DNA from: Thiohalocapsa sp.
GTDB lineage: Bacteria > Pseudomonadota > Gammaproteobacteria > Chromatiales > Chromatiaceae
Direction of reading: 5' to 3'
Assembly: GCA_028277725.1 (NCBI GenBank)
Contig: JANQFX010000105.1
Span: 1-64,000, forward strand
Length of the DNA: 64,000 nt
The notes beneath the pieces are model-generated. The model worked only from the letters and a program-made list of their open reading frames with translations. It did not search any database and was not told where the DNA came from. Position numbers and translations under genes: made by a program. Position 1 is the first letter of the stretch, and each line of letters starts with the position of its first letter. Positions 1 through 9,192 of this stretch are shown piece after piece.

Positions 1-63
1 CTCAATCGCGCCAACAACCGCTGGGACGCCTACTGGGACGACTACATCAAGCAAGCCGCGTGA
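1..63 (+). CDS. C-terminal tail of an unidentified protein (cut by window edge)
   Basis: The first 60 bases read as 20 open codons (tail ending DDYIKQAA) closed by TGA at 61-63. The tail is rich in Asn, Trp, Tyr and Asp, which looks like coding sequence, but it is too short to assign a family. It converges on ychF, which lies on the other strand 80 bases away. No function is proposed. Confidence 0.4.
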   Translation, partial: LNRANNRWDAYWDDYIKQAA

Positions 64-142
64 CTGATTCGGCCGGCGCGTCAGTTTCGGTCGCACCCCG
101 CCCACGGGTTTCGCTTGTCATTGCCTCCAGTGCCGGGGCCGC

Positions 143-1234
143 CTACACGTTGAACCGGAAGTGGATCACGTCTCCGTCGCGCACCACATAGTCCTTGCCC
201 TCACTGCGCAGCTTGCCCGCCTCCTTGACAGCCTGCTCACCCTTGCAGGCAATAAAGTCGTCGTACGCGATGACCTCGGCGCGGATGAAGCCGCGCTCGA
301 AGTCGGTGTGGATGACCCCGGCGGCCTGGGGCGCCGTGGCATCCTTGGGAATGGTCCAGGCGCGGCATTCCTTGGGACCGGCGGTGAAGTAGGTCTCGAG
401 GCCGAGCAGCTGGTAACCGGCGCGGACGACGCGGTTCAGGCCCGGCTCATCCAGGCCAAGGTCGATCAGGAACTCCTCGCGCTCGTCCTCGTCCAGTTCG
501 ACGATCTCGGCCTCGATGGCTGCGCAGACGGCCACGACCTGGGCGCCCTCCTCCGCCGCGTGCGCTCGCACCGCATCCAGCAGTGGGTTGCCCTCGAAGC
601 CGTCGTCGGCGACGTTGGCGACGTACATGGTCGGCTTGGCGGTGAGCAGGAAGAGCTCCCGCAGGTCGGCGCGCTCGTCGTCCGTGAGCTCCATCGCCCG
701 CACGGGCCGCCCCTCGTCCAGGTGGGCCGCGACGCGCTCCAACAGGGCCTTGCGCGCGAGCTGGGTCTTGTCGCCGGTCTTGGCGGACTTGGTGGTGCGA
801 TCCAGGGCCTTGCCGACGCTTTCGAGGTCGGCGAGGGCGAGTTCGGTGTCGATGACCTCGATGTCGCGGATCGGATCGGTGCTGCCGGCGACGTGGGTGA
901 CGTCGCCGTCCTCGAAGCAGCGCACCACGTGGGCCACAGCGTCGGTCTCGCGGATGTTCGCGAGGAACTTGTTGCCGAGCCCCTCGCCGCGGGAGGCGCC
1001 CGCCACCAGGCCGGCGATGTCGACGAACTGCATGGTCGTCGGCAGGATGTTGGCGGGCTTGACGATGGCCGCGATGGCATCGAGCCGGGCATCGGGCAGG
1101 GGGACGACGCCGACATTCGGGTCGATGGTGCAGAAGGGATAGTTCTCGGCGGCGATGCCGGAGCGGGTCAGCGCGTTGAAGAGCGTGGATTTGCCGACGT
1201 TCGGCAGGCCCACAATGCCGCATTTGAAGCCCAT
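143..1234 (-). CDS. ychF: Redox-regulated ribosome-associated ATPase YchF (OLA1 family)
   Basis: The 363-residue product has the usual YchF length and a textbook N-terminal P-loop, [15 protein letters not shown] at residues 9-23. The switch region [12 protein letters not shown] and the Walker B element [12 protein letters not shown] follow. The C-terminal TGS domain is recognisable ([12 protein letters not shown], then the [10 protein letters not shown] and [11 protein letters not shown] end). YchF proteins are Obg-related but prefer ATP over GTP, bind ribosomes and are linked to stress and oxidant sensitivity. In many gammaproteobacteria ychF follows pth; here no pth is visible within the window. 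The family assignment is secure, the exact physiological role is not. Confidence 0.97.
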   Translation of the reverse strand: MGFKCGIVGLPNVGKSTLFNALTRSGIAAENYPFCTIDPNVGVVPLPDARLDAIAAIVKPANILPTTMQFVDIAGLVAGASRGEGLGNKFLANIRETDAVAHVVRCFEDGDVTHVAGSTDPIRDIEVIDTELALADLESVGKALDRTTKSAKTGDKTQLARKALLERVAAHLDEGRPVRAMELTDDERADLRELFLLTAKPTMYVANVADDGFEGNPLLDAVRAHAAEEGAQVVAVCAAIEAEIVELDEDEREEFLIDLGLDEPGLNRVVRAGYQLLGLETYFTAGPKECRAWTIPKDATAPQAAGVIHTDFERGFIRAEVIAYDDFIACKGEQAVKEAGKLRSEGKDYVVRDGDVIHFRFNV

Positions 1235-1339
1235 GGCTGGAAACCGGTGGTAAGAATCGACGGAAAGCCCGCCATCTTAGGCGATCGCCTGGAAGAAACA
1301 TACCGAATGGCGCCGATTTCTCGTGCGCCTATCCGACGC

Positions 1340-1376
1340 GCCAGCCCCCACAGAATCAGTCTATGCGGGGGCTGGC
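1340..1376 (-). other. Strong stem-loop between manC-type gene and ychF
   Basis: A perfect 10-bp stem (gccagccccc / gggggctggc) encloses a loop of about 17 bases. It lies downstream of the guanylyltransferase stop and upstream of ychF, both on the minus strand. There is no T-run on the minus-strand side, so a classical intrinsic terminator is not demonstrated. It may slow transcription or stabilise the upstream mRNA. Confidence 0.4.
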
Positions 1377-1465
1377 ACGACGAAGAAGCCGGGCGGCGTG
1401 TTTCTTGACAGACATCGCCTTGGCCCGTCCAGGGCGTCTTCGTCCCGTCGACGCCGACCCGTTCA

Positions 1466-2986
1466 CTAGCCCTCGCCGGCCGTCCGGTTGTAGACGTCCT
1501 CGAAACGGACGATGTCGTCCTCGCCGAGATAGCCGCCGGACTGCACCTCGATGATCTCCAGGGGCACCTTGCCTGGATTCTCCAGCCGGTGCGTCGCGCC
1601 GACGGGGATGTAGGTGGACTGGTTCTCGGCCAGCAGAAAGCGCTTGTCGTCACAGGTGACCCGTGCGGTGCCGGAGACCACGATCCAGTGCTCGGCGCGG
1701 TGGTGATGCATCTGCAATGACAGCGACTCGCCCGGACTGACTGTGAGCCGCTTGACCTGATAGCGTCCGCCTGCGTCAATGGACTCGAAGGCCCCCCAGG
1801 GCCGATGCACGCGCTGGTGGTGCCGGTGCTCGCTGCGCTGGGCGCTCTTCAGGAACTGGGTCACGGCCTTGACGTCCTGGGCGCGGTCCTTGTCGACGAC
1901 CAGCACGGCGTCGGGCGTCTCGACGATGATGCAGTTGTCGACACCGACCGCGGCGACCATGCGGTGCTGCGCCAGGACCAGGTTGTTCTCGGCGTCGTGG
2001 ACGAAGGCGTCGCCGTCCAGCACGTTGCCGGCGGCATCCTGCTCGCGCACCTCCCAGAGCGCGGACCAGGCGCCGACGTCCGACCAGCCGACCGACAGGG
2101 GCAGCACGACGGCGGCGGGCAGTTCATCGCCGCTCGCCGTCGCGTCGGCAGATAGGCGTTCCATGACCGCGTAGTCGATGGAGTCGCTCGGGCAGGCGCT
2201 GAATTGCTCCACGCCGACACGCTGGAAATCGCCGTCCCTGCCGCCGGCGGCGAGGGCGGCCTCGCAGGCATCCAGGATATCCGGCCGAAAGCGCTCGATC
2301 AGCCCGAGCCAAACCGAGGTACGCAGCATGAAGATGCCGCTGTTCCAGAGGTATTCGCCCGAGGCGAGATAGGTCTCGGCCGTCTCCAGATCCGGCTTCT
2401 CGACGAAGGCCTGCAGCCGGAAGGCATCGCCGCCGAGACCCCCGTGTGCATAGGGCTCGCCCTGGCGGATGTAGCCGTAGCCGGTCTCGGGTTTGGTCGG
2501 CACGATGCCGAAGGTGATCACGGCACCGGTTTCGGCGAGCACATAGCCGTCGGCAACCACGGAGCGGAAACCGGGCGCATCGGCGATGGTGTGGTCGGCG
2601 GGCATGACCAGCAGCACGGGGTCGGGCTGGTCCGCGTCCGACGCACCCTGGTGCCCACTGCGGGCGGCGAGGGCCGCGAGTGTCAGCGCCGGCGCCGTAT
2701 TGCGCCCGACCGGCTCCAGCAGGATCGGCCCACAGTCGCGCCCAAGCAGACGGAATTGCTCCGCCACCAGGAAGCGATGCGCCTCGTTGCAGACCACCAG
2801 CGGCTCCTGGACGTGCAAGCCGAGCCTGGGGTGTTCCTCGGCCAAGGGGTCGAGCCGTAGCGCGGTTTCCTGCAGCATCGTGTGCTCCCCGGTCAGTGGC
2901 AGGAACTGCTTCGGGTAGGCCTCGCGCGACAGGGGCCAGAGGCGCGTACCCGAGCCGCCGGACAGGATGACGGGGAGCAGTGACAT
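1466..2986 (-). CDS. Mannose-1-phosphate guanylyltransferase / mannose-6-phosphate isomerase (bifunctional, type II)
   Basis: The 506-residue product starts MSLLPVILSGGSGTRLWPLS, the nucleotidyltransferase signature that binds GTP, and carries FVEKPD further on. The C-terminal quarter is a cupin with the metal/substrate motif QMHHHRAEHWIVVSGTA typical of type II phosphomannose isomerases. The enzyme makes GDP-mannose from mannose-1-P and interconverts mannose-6-P and fructose-6-P, feeding polysaccharide or LPS synthesis. The ORF track extends the frame 79 codons upstream, but the ATG at 2986 gives the expected N-terminus and the upstream part looks non-coding. It could be named manC, algA, cpsB or xanB; the sequence alone does not decide. 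No polysaccharide cluster surrounds it. Confidence 0.93.
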   Translation of the reverse strand: MSLLPVILSGGSGTRLWPLSREAYPKQFLPLTGEHTMLQETALRLDPLAEEHPRLGLHVQEPLVVCNEAHRFLVAEQFRLLGRDCGPILLEPVGRNTAPALTLAALAARSGHQGASDADQPDPVLLVMPADHTIADAPGFRSVVADGYVLAETGAVITFGIVPTKPETGYGYIRQGEPYAHGGLGGDAFRLQAFVEKPDLETAETYLASGEYLWNSGIFMLRTSVWLGLIERFRPDILDACEAALAAGGRDGDFQRVGVEQFSACPSDSIDYAVMERLSADATASGDELPAAVVLPLSVGWSDVGAWSALWEVREQDAAGNVLDGDAFVHDAENNLVLAQHRMVAAVGVDNCIIVETPDAVLVVDKDRAQDVKAVTQFLKSAQRSEHRHHQRVHRPWGAFESIDAGGRYQVKRLTVSPGESLSLQMHHHRAEHWIVVSGTARVTCDDKRFLLAENQSTYIPVGATHRLENPGKVPLEIIEVQSGGYLGEDDIVRFEDVYNRTAGEG

Positions 2987-3300
2987 TCGAGTCGTTCCTA
3001 TGTCAAAAACGGGGTTACGGCCATTACAACCGCCGGTCCGCGCAGGGTCAATCGGGCGCGGACAGCCTAACTCCCGGCGTGCGAGGCCCGCAGGCGCTTG
3101 CGGGATCGAGCAGGCACCCCGCAGCTTGCGAACAGAGATTGCGGCAAAGGACAGCCTAGCGGCATGTCCGGGCTCCCACCGCCCGCTTGGAGCGGGTATC
3201 GATCGGACACATGGACTTCGCACCCTTGCCTGCCGCGTGTCATCATATGGCTGTCAATCGAATGGTGATCACCAAACTTCAGCTCCTCTAGGCACGAAAC
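2987..3300. other. Divergent intergenic region, manC-type gene / purD
   Basis: This 314-base stretch separates two divergently transcribed genes and must hold both promoters. I see no coding sequence, clear sigma-70 hexamer pair or strong repeat that I can assign with confidence. Confidence 0.5.
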
Positions 3301-4602
3301 TTGACCCGAGAAGAGAACATCCTGATCGTCGGCAGCGGTGGGCGTGAACACGCCTTGGCGTGGAAAGTTGCCCAGTCACCGCGCGTCGCGCGCGTCTACG
3401 TCGCGCCCGGCAACGGCGGCACCGCACTGGAGCCAGGGGTCGAGAATGTCGACATTGCCGCCACCGACATCCACGGCCTCGTCGAGTTCGCCGAGCAGGC
3501 CGGCGTGTCGCTGACCATCGTCGGCCCCGAGGCGCCGCTGGTTGCGGGCATCGTCGACCGCTTCCGGTCGGCCGGGCTGCGCTGCTTCGGCCCCAGACAG
3601 GAGGCGGCCAGGCTGGAAGGGTCGAAGGCCTTTGCCAAGGAATTCATGGCGAAGCATGGCATCCCCACCGCCGCACACCGCAGCTTCACGGACCTGGACG
3701 CCGCACTCAACTATGTCCGTGCGATCGGCGCGCCGGTGGTGATCAAGGCCGACGGCCTCGCCGCCGGCAAGGGGGTCATCCTTGCCGAGGACCTGGCGAC
3801 CGCCGAGGCCGCGCTGCGCGACATGCTGGACGAGGGCAAATTCGGCAGCGCCGGATCGACGGTCGTGGTCGAGGAGTGGTTGCGCGGCGAGGAGACGAGT
3901 TACATCGCGTTGGTCGACGGCGAGCACATTCTTCCGCTGGCCAGTTCGAAGGACCACAAGGCGCGCGATGACGGCGGACGCGGCCCCAACACCGGCGGCA
4001 TGGGGGCCTACTCGCCCGCGCCGCTGGTGACACCGGCACTGGAGGCCAGAATCCTCCGCGAGGTCATGGAGCCCACCGTCCGAGGGCTTGCGGCGGACGG
4101 CCTGCCCTACCTGGGGTTCCTGTACGCAGGACTGATGGTTTCCGACGATGGCGAGCCGAAGGTTCTGGAATACAACTGTCGCCTGGGTGACCCGGAAACC
4201 CAGCCCATCCTCATGCGGCTGGAATCGGACCTGCTCGATCTGATCGACGCAGCTCTGGATGGTAAACTCCGCGGCACTGAGGCCCGGTGGCGCGAACAGG
4301 TCGCGCTCGGCGTCGTCCTGGCGGCGGGAGGCTATCCTGGCGGCTACGAGAAGGGCTTGCCCATCCACATCGCAAGCGAGCCGGCCGCGACCGACGTCAA
4401 GGTCTTCCATGCTGGCACTCGCCTGAGCGACGACGGAGAACTCCTGAGCGCCGGCGGCCGCGTACTGTGCGCGACGGCGCTCGCCAACGACATCGACGGG
4501 GCGCGCGAGACGGCCTACGCGACACTGAAGGGTGTCGCACTGCGGGACGGGTTCTACCGGACGGACATCGGCCGAGCCGGAAATGAGACGCAGCAGCTCT
4601 GA
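3301..4602 (+). CDS. purD: Phosphoribosylamine--glycine ligase
   Basis: The 433-residue product matches the normal PurD length. It begins with the family signature ILIVGSGGREHALAWKVAQS and carries the ATP-grasp motifs VIKADGLAAGKGVI, RDDGGRGPNTGGMGAYSPAP and LEYNCRLGDPETQ. PurD joins 5-phosphoribosylamine and glycine in the second step of purine synthesis, using ATP. The start codon is TTG at 3301; no in-frame ATG or GTG lies between the upstream stop and the conserved N-terminal strand, so TTG is forced. No strong Shine-Dalgarno precedes it. purH is not adjacent in this window, although purHD is a common pair elsewhere. Confidence 0.97.
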   Translation: MTREENILIVGSGGREHALAWKVAQSPRVARVYVAPGNGGTALEPGVENVDIAATDIHGLVEFAEQAGVSLTIVGPEAPLVAGIVDRFRSAGLRCFGPRQEAARLEGSKAFAKEFMAKHGIPTAAHRSFTDLDAALNYVRAIGAPVVIKADGLAAGKGVILAEDLATAEAALRDMLDEGKFGSAGSTVVVEEWLRGEETSYIALVDGEHILPLASSKDHKARDDGGRGPNTGGMGAYSPAPLVTPALEARILREVMEPTVRGLAADGLPYLGFLYAGLMVSDDGEPKVLEYNCRLGDPETQPILMRLESDLLDLIDAALDGKLRGTEARWREQVALGVVLAAGGYPGGYEKGLPIHIASEPAATDVKVFHAGTRLSDDGELLSAGGRVLCATALANDIDGARETAYATLKGVALRDGFYRTDIGRAGNETQQL

Positions 4603-4849
4603 CTCGCCCCGCAGCAACCGCCGCACGGGCTTCTCCAAGCGCGAGTCTCTCAAGGGCAGTCGCGCCGACGCGACGACCAGCCACAGAGTTCCACACATCC
4701 TGATCGCACGGACACCGACGCAAACTTTACAAACTCTAGCCGCTCAAGCGACGCGCCCAGGAAAACATTAGTCCGGCCAATTGCTTAGCGACTGAGGCCC
4801 GAGTTTTGCATGCGCTTCGCTATGAGAGTGAAATCGTAAAGGATCAGCC

Positions 4850-5617
4850 ATGTTCGACCAGCGAACCAAACCCATAGCGACCAATGAGTCGGGGCTGCCA
4901 CCCGCGACCGAGCCCCCCAGCGATAACGCACCAGCGTCGCGGATGCGGCGAGGACTACTCAAGGCAGCCGCAACGGCAGCACCAGTCATCGCCACCCTCC
5001 CGAGCGGCGAGGCGCTCGCAAATGCCAGCACTCTGAACTGCGTGATCGCGGAACAAGACGGCAGCAAGCCATCGCCACAACCCGTGACCTCTTCAGCGGA
5101 CGAATATGCACGGTTTCTGGGCAAGATCCAGCTCTGGGTTTGGACTATCACGACTTCCGGCGGTGATCTCCAACAAACCGCAATCATCTACGAAATGCGG
5201 ATACCGGATTCGGGAGGCGTAGACAAGCTGGTCCGTGTTTACGGGCAAGGTAACCCCGACACCCTTCCAGCCGCGGGGACTTGGTTCGATCCGCCGAGCG
5301 GCGCCCAGATGGTACCGGGCCTCAATCTCGACGCCTATTTCCTCTATTCGTACAAAACGACGCAAAACCCGATCATGAGCAATGACGACGTTCTAATCAA
5401 CGAAGTCACTTTGCTCCCTGACGACTGCACGCTGAGTGACGTCTTCGATGACCCTGCGAATCTCTGGCCAGGCTCGAGCGTAGATCCGGATTTCGCCGAT
5501 GGGCCGCAGGTACCGGAGCATTGCATATTTCCGATGGCGATCAGGGTCGACGCAGGCGAAGCTGGCAATACAGCCATCACGAACAGCTGCCTGATGAGCT
5601 TTCAAAGAACGTTCTAG
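4850..5617 (+). CDS. Tat-signal protein of unknown function, first gene of HPr-rel-A-type cassette
   Basis: The 255-residue product is not a family I can name. After about 30 polar residues it has a twin-arginine-like segment, MRRGLLKAAATAAPVIATLP, followed by a plausible cleavage zone at GEALANAS. The export signal is therefore internal or the true start lies further in. The rest is mixed alpha/beta with no catalytic motif that I recognise; it has Cys at NCVIAEQ, PDDCTLS, EHCIFP and NSCLMS. A good ribosome site (aagga) precedes the ATG. It sits 39 bases upstream of the PqqD-like gene. The context suggests a substrate, cargo or effector of the downstream kinase/nucleotidyltransferase, which is inference only. 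Confidence 0.7.
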   Translation: MFDQRTKPIATNESGLPPATEPPSDNAPASRMRRGLLKAAATAAPVIATLPSGEALANASTLNCVIAEQDGSKPSPQPVTSSADEYARFLGKIQLWVWTITTSGGDLQQTAIIYEMRIPDSGGVDKLVRVYGQGNPDTLPAAGTWFDPPSGAQMVPGLNLDAYFLYSYKTTQNPIMSNDDVLINEVTLLPDDCTLSDVFDDPANLWPGSSVDPDFADGPQVPEHCIFPMAIRVDAGEAGNTAITNSCLMSFQRTF

Positions 5618-5656
5618 CTTGGGCTGTCTGCGTCGCCTCTCGCCCAATCCCAGGTC

Positions 5657-6001
5657 ATGGGCTTTGACGCCATGTCTGCCAGCACGCCTACAACGGACGA
5701 CACTACCCCATGCATCGAATGGGTCGTCGTCGACGGTTCGGGCCTGCAATTCGCCTTCTTGGAGCCCGACAACGCAGTCTTCCATAAGGCCACCGGCGAA
5801 ACGCATCTGCTCAGCGCGTTGCCGACTCTAATCCTCCAGATGCTCCTCGATTCCCCCAAAAGTACTCGTGTACTCGCGAGCGACACGGCGCAGGCGTGCG
5901 AAACTGAGAACGACCCCGATTGGTTCGAGAAGATCTCAGGCGTCCTCAGGAGCCTCGACGGGTTGGAGTTGATCGAAGGGCGGACGATGCGTCACCCGTG
6001 A
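5657..6001 (+). CDS. PqqD-like protein, HPr-rel-A system
   Basis: The 114-residue protein resembles the PqqD-related small proteins that travel with HprK-related kinases. These are winged-helix-like peptide-binding proteins; true PqqD and RiPP recognition elements present a leader peptide to a modifying enzyme. Visible features are an N-terminal beta-rich part (WVVVDGSGLQFAFLEPDNAVF), the segment HKATGETHLLSALPTLILQMLL typical of this group, and a C-terminal helix. Its stop overlaps the kinase start in a GTGA arrangement, so the two are almost certainly translationally coupled. The start could also be the ATG at 5672. No PqqA-like precursor is visible nearby. Confidence 0.75.
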   Translation: MGFDAMSASTPTTDDTTPCIEWVVVDGSGLQFAFLEPDNAVFHKATGETHLLSALPTLILQMLLDSPKSTRVLASDTAQACETENDPDWFEKISGVLRSLDGLELIEGRTMRHP

Positions 6002-6915
6002 CAGCACGAGGTACGGATGCGCGTTCGGGGCCCGTACGCGCACGCACAGCATTCTGGCAAGCCTACCGCATTGGCCCTTTTCTGATTCAGGTCGGCAGCA
6101 GTATCCGAGATTTGCGAGAACAACTGGCCTGGTTCTACGGATCGCCTTTAGGCGCTCGGCAGGCAGAGATTATTCAGTTCAACGTGCGCGTCCTGCACGG
6201 CCCCTTGTACCGCAGGCCTTTCGCACCCCAAGCCGTCTTCAAGACCGACACGGAAGCGCCGTTCGCCCCCTTCCCTTTGAGCCATGCGTTTCCGCTGCTC
6301 GAGTGGGGGCTCAACTGGTGCATCGCCATGCGGGCCCATCAATTCCTGATGCTGCACGCCGGCGTCGTCGAGCGCGACGGACGAGCGTTGATCCTGCCCG
6401 CTGTTCCGGGCTCCGGGAAGAGCACCTTGACCGCGGCGTTGGCACTCCGGGGCTGGCGGCTATTGTCCGATGAATTCGGCTTGGTCGACTGGCAGACGGG
6501 TGTCATCCATCCCCTGCCCCGCCCCATCCCCCTCAAGAATCGATCCATTCCGGTCATCCGGGCGTTTTCCCCAGAGGCGGAGCTCGGTCCGCTGTTTCCA
6601 AAGACCCGAAAGGGCGATGTCGCACACCTGCGACCTCCAGGGGACAGCCGTCAACGACAGCACGAGACGGCCCGGCCCGCGTGGATCGTCTTCCCGCGAT
6701 TTCGTGTCGGCGCGAAGATGCGACTCGCCGCACTCCCCGACAGTCTCGCGTTTGCGCGGCTGTCTCAGAACTCCTTCAACTACCGACTCCTGGGCGCGAG
6801 CGGGTTCCAGGCACTCGAAACGCTCATCCGCGGCTGCCACTGCTGGAGCGCGGATTTCGGCGAGCTGGACGCGATGGTCACGGCGCTAGACCAGCTGCCT
6901 CCGCCCAAATCATGA
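5998..6915 (+). CDS. HprK-related kinase, HPr-rel-A system
   Basis: The product is about 305 residues from the GTG that overlaps the upstream stop. Upstream codons on the ORF track (TTG at 5920) lie inside the PqqD-like gene and were not used. A P-loop, LPAVPGSGKSTLTAAL, sits near residues 133-148, followed by LLSDEFGLVDW, as in HPr kinase/phosphorylase-like folds. HprK itself phosphorylates a serine of HPr; this lineage lacks an adjacent HPr gene, so its target is unknown. The ATGA overlap with the nucleotidyltransferase shows a tight operon. Confidence is high for the fold and moderate for the named subfamily. Confidence 0.82.
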   Translation: MTARGTDARSGPVRARTAFWQAYRIGPFLIQVGSSIRDLREQLAWFYGSPLGARQAEIIQFNVRVLHGPLYRRPFAPQAVFKTDTEAPFAPFPLSHAFPLLEWGLNWCIAMRAHQFLMLHAGVVERDGRALILPAVPGSGKSTLTAALALRGWRLLSDEFGLVDWQTGVIHPLPRPIPLKNRSIPVIRAFSPEAELGPLFPKTRKGDVAHLRPPGDSRQRQHETARPAWIVFPRFRVGAKMRLAALPDSLAFARLSQNSFNYRLLGASGFQALETLIRGCHCWSADFGELDAMVTALDQLPPPKS

Positions 6916-7988
6916 GCCTGCTCCTGTCCGCGCTCCGTGATCCCACGATCACCGGGCAGCTTTCCGCGACGCATTGGAATCTGCTGCTCCGAACAAGTCG
7001 CGCCCACGGGCTCTGCGCCCGATTGAGTTGGATGATGGAGGACCAAGGCCAACAGGACCATTGTCCTCCCGTGGCCTGGAATGAGCTCTCGGCACAGCGG
7101 TTCTTTGCCGAGTACATGCAATCCCAGGTACGGCTCGAACGGCGCAAATTGCATCGCGCACTGGCCCCACGGGGTATTCCCGTGATGCTATTGAAGGGAG
7201 CCGCCTATGCCGCCGCCGAGCTCAAGGTGGCGCGTGGGCGGAGCTTTGCGGACATCGACATCATGCTGCCTCGCGATCGCCTGGAGGAAGCCGAAACCGC
7301 GCTCGAGAGAGCGGGCTGGTTGTCCGAAACCAAGGATCACTATGACCAGCGCTATTATCGCCGCTGGATGCACGAGCTGCCCCCGATGCACCATCGCGAG
7401 CGACTGATGGAGGTAGACCTTCACCATGCGCTGCTGCCCCTCACCAGCCGCATCCGGCCGAATTCGGGCCTACTCTGGGAAGCGAGCCGGCCACTGGCAG
7501 ACGCACCGGAGGTTGCCCCTTGCACGGAAGACCTGTGGCTGCATAGCGCTGCACAGCTGTTCCACGACGGGGAGATCGCGGGCGCCCTTGGCGGCATGCT
7601 GGATCTGCACCAGCTCAGTCAAGAGTTCGGGGCCGAGCCTGGATTCTGGGAGCGACTCATCGAGCGGGCACGCATGCTGCAGTTGGAGCGGCCGACGTAC
7701 TACGGCATCCAATTCTGTGTCTTGCTGCTCGACTCCCCGATACCGCTGAGAACGCAGCGTGCCGCAACAGCCTTTGCACCCGATCCTCTGAGCGCCCGCA
7801 TGATGCGGCTATTGGTGCCCAGGGTGCTCGAACCCCGTGCTCCACCCAAAGGGTCCCCGAGACTCTCGACCTGGCTCTTGTATCTGCGTTCGCATTGGCT
7901 GCGGATGCCGCCCGGTCTTCTCACCGCCCACCTGCTCCGCAAGGGACTGCGGCGGTTGCCAGCCGGACGGCGGGCCGCCGGGCACTGA
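6912..7988 (+). CDS. Nucleotidyltransferase family protein (NTP_transf_5-like), HPr-rel-A system
   Basis: The 358-residue product carries the motif VMLLKGAAYAAAEL followed by GRSFADIDIMLP, in which the DxD aspartates are the expected metal ligands of the minimal nucleotidyltransferase fold. It continues with EVDLHHALLP, another conserved element of this family. Such enzymes transfer a nucleotidyl group to an unknown acceptor. The start ATG overlaps the kinase stop (ATGA). Together with the PqqD-like and kinase genes it forms a conserved trio whose biochemical role has not been established to my knowledge. Confidence 0.82.
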   Translation: MSLLLSALRDPTITGQLSATHWNLLLRTSRAHGLCARLSWMMEDQGQQDHCPPVAWNELSAQRFFAEYMQSQVRLERRKLHRALAPRGIPVMLLKGAAYAAAELKVARGRSFADIDIMLPRDRLEEAETALERAGWLSETKDHYDQRYYRRWMHELPPMHHRERLMEVDLHHALLPLTSRIRPNSGLLWEASRPLADAPEVAPCTEDLWLHSAAQLFHDGEIAGALGGMLDLHQLSQEFGAEPGFWERLIERARMLQLERPTYYGIQFCVLLLDSPIPLRTQRAATAFAPDPLSARMMRLLVPRVLEPRAPPKGSPRLSTWLLYLRSHWLRMPPGLLTAHLLRKGLRRLPAGRRAAGH

Positions 7989-8013
7989 CCGCACCTCGGC
8001 CTCGAGCTGTTGC

Positions 8014-9012
8014 TCAACCAGCAAGGTGTCCCGAGACACCAGGCCGCACGACCTCATCGACGAAAGTGGCCAGGGGTTGGAGGTCTGGATATCGGGAGGC
8101 AACACGGCTCAGGTAGCCAAGGGTGCGTGGCAGGTCACCGAGATAGGCCGGCCGCCCGTCACGCAAAGCCAGCCGCGCGAAGATGCCCGCCGCCTTCAGG
8201 TGACGCTGCACGCCCATCAGATCGAACCAGCGCGGGAAGGAATCGATGTGCTCAGGACGCAGGACCCCGCGTTGCAGGGACTGCTCCAGGTACATCCGAG
8301 TCCAGCCGCTCACCCGCTCCTCGGGCCAGTCGATGTAGCAGTCCCGCAGCAGGGAGACCAGGTCGTAGGCAACAGGCCCGACCACCGCGTCCTGGAAGTC
8401 CAGGATGCCGGGGTTGTTCCGCTCCGTGAGCATCAGGTTGCGGCTGTGATAGTCGCGGTGCACGCAAACCTGCGGTTGCGCCAGGGCACTCTCGACCAGT
8501 AGCCCGTAGCTCTGTTCCAGCATGTCGCGTTGCTGTTCCAGCGGGTGCAATCCGAGTAGCCCGGATAGCAACCACTCGTCGAAAATGCCGAGTTCCCTGC
8601 GCAGGAAGGGCTCGTCGTAAGCCGGCAGGCCCTGGTTGGGCCCTGCCGCCTGCAAGACGACGAGCGCGGCGATGGCATCGCCATAGAGCCGGTCGGCGTT
8701 GTCGACTCCCAGGTGATTCAGATAGTGCCGATCACCCAGATCCTCCACCAGCATGAAGCCCTGATCGAGGTCGTCGGCGAGTATCTCCGGCACATTGAGC
8801 CCGATCGCAGCGAGGTCGCGTGCCAAGCGAACGAACGCGGCGTTGTCCTCGGTCTCGGGCGGTGCATCCACGGCGATAAGGGACCGCTCGCCGTGCCGCA
8901 GGCGCCAATACCGTCGGAAACTCGCGTCCGCCGATGCGGCGGCCAGCGGAGGTAGCGCACCATCGAAGCGGCTCCGCAGCCAGGCCGCCAGTCGTTCAGT
9001 TCGATCCGCCAA
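8014..9012 (-). CDS. amgK: Anomeric MurNAc/GlcNAc kinase AmgK
   Basis: The product is about 332 residues of the aminoglycoside phosphotransferase/choline kinase fold. Motifs include FMLVEDLGDRHYL, the catalytic loop VCVHRDYHSRNLML (HxDxxxxN) and the metal-binding GILDFQDAVVGPVAYDLVSLL. AmgK phosphorylates MurNAc and GlcNAc at C1 in the peptidoglycan recycling route that bypasses MurA/fosfomycin. The divergent position next to lptD is the usual amgK location; its common partner murU is not visible here. The ORF track runs far upstream into the lptD antisense. A TTG at 9012 (product MADRTERLAAWL) with gggag 7 bases upstream gives the expected N-terminus. Confidence 0.88.
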   Translation of the reverse strand: MADRTERLAAWLRSRFDGALPPLAAASADASFRRYWRLRHGERSLIAVDAPPETEDNAAFVRLARDLAAIGLNVPEILADDLDQGFMLVEDLGDRHYLNHLGVDNADRLYGDAIAALVVLQAAGPNQGLPAYDEPFLRRELGIFDEWLLSGLLGLHPLEQQRDMLEQSYGLLVESALAQPQVCVHRDYHSRNLMLTERNNPGILDFQDAVVGPVAYDLVSLLRDCYIDWPEERVSGWTRMYLEQSLQRGVLRPEHIDSFPRWFDLMGVQRHLKAAGIFARLALRDGRPAYLGDLPRTLGYLSRVASRYPDLQPLATFVDEVVRPGVSGHLAG

Positions 9013-9192
9013 CCCAAGTCTCCCGATCCCGACTCGGCGCTCCAGCAACCGGTCGCCAGCCGTCAGTGCCCAAATGCGGCACAGTATCAGAATCGACAGC
9101 TTGCATTGATACGAGAAGGGGAATGTGCGAGCGTGTGCTGTTACATTGCGCGGGTTACCCGCACCGCCATCCCTCCGAAGACGACCGCCGAG

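Noticed and set aside
161-1408. 415-residue plus-strand ORF opposite ychF
   Set aside because: It is antisense to a secure gene, has no recognisable motif and reflects the high GC third-position bias.
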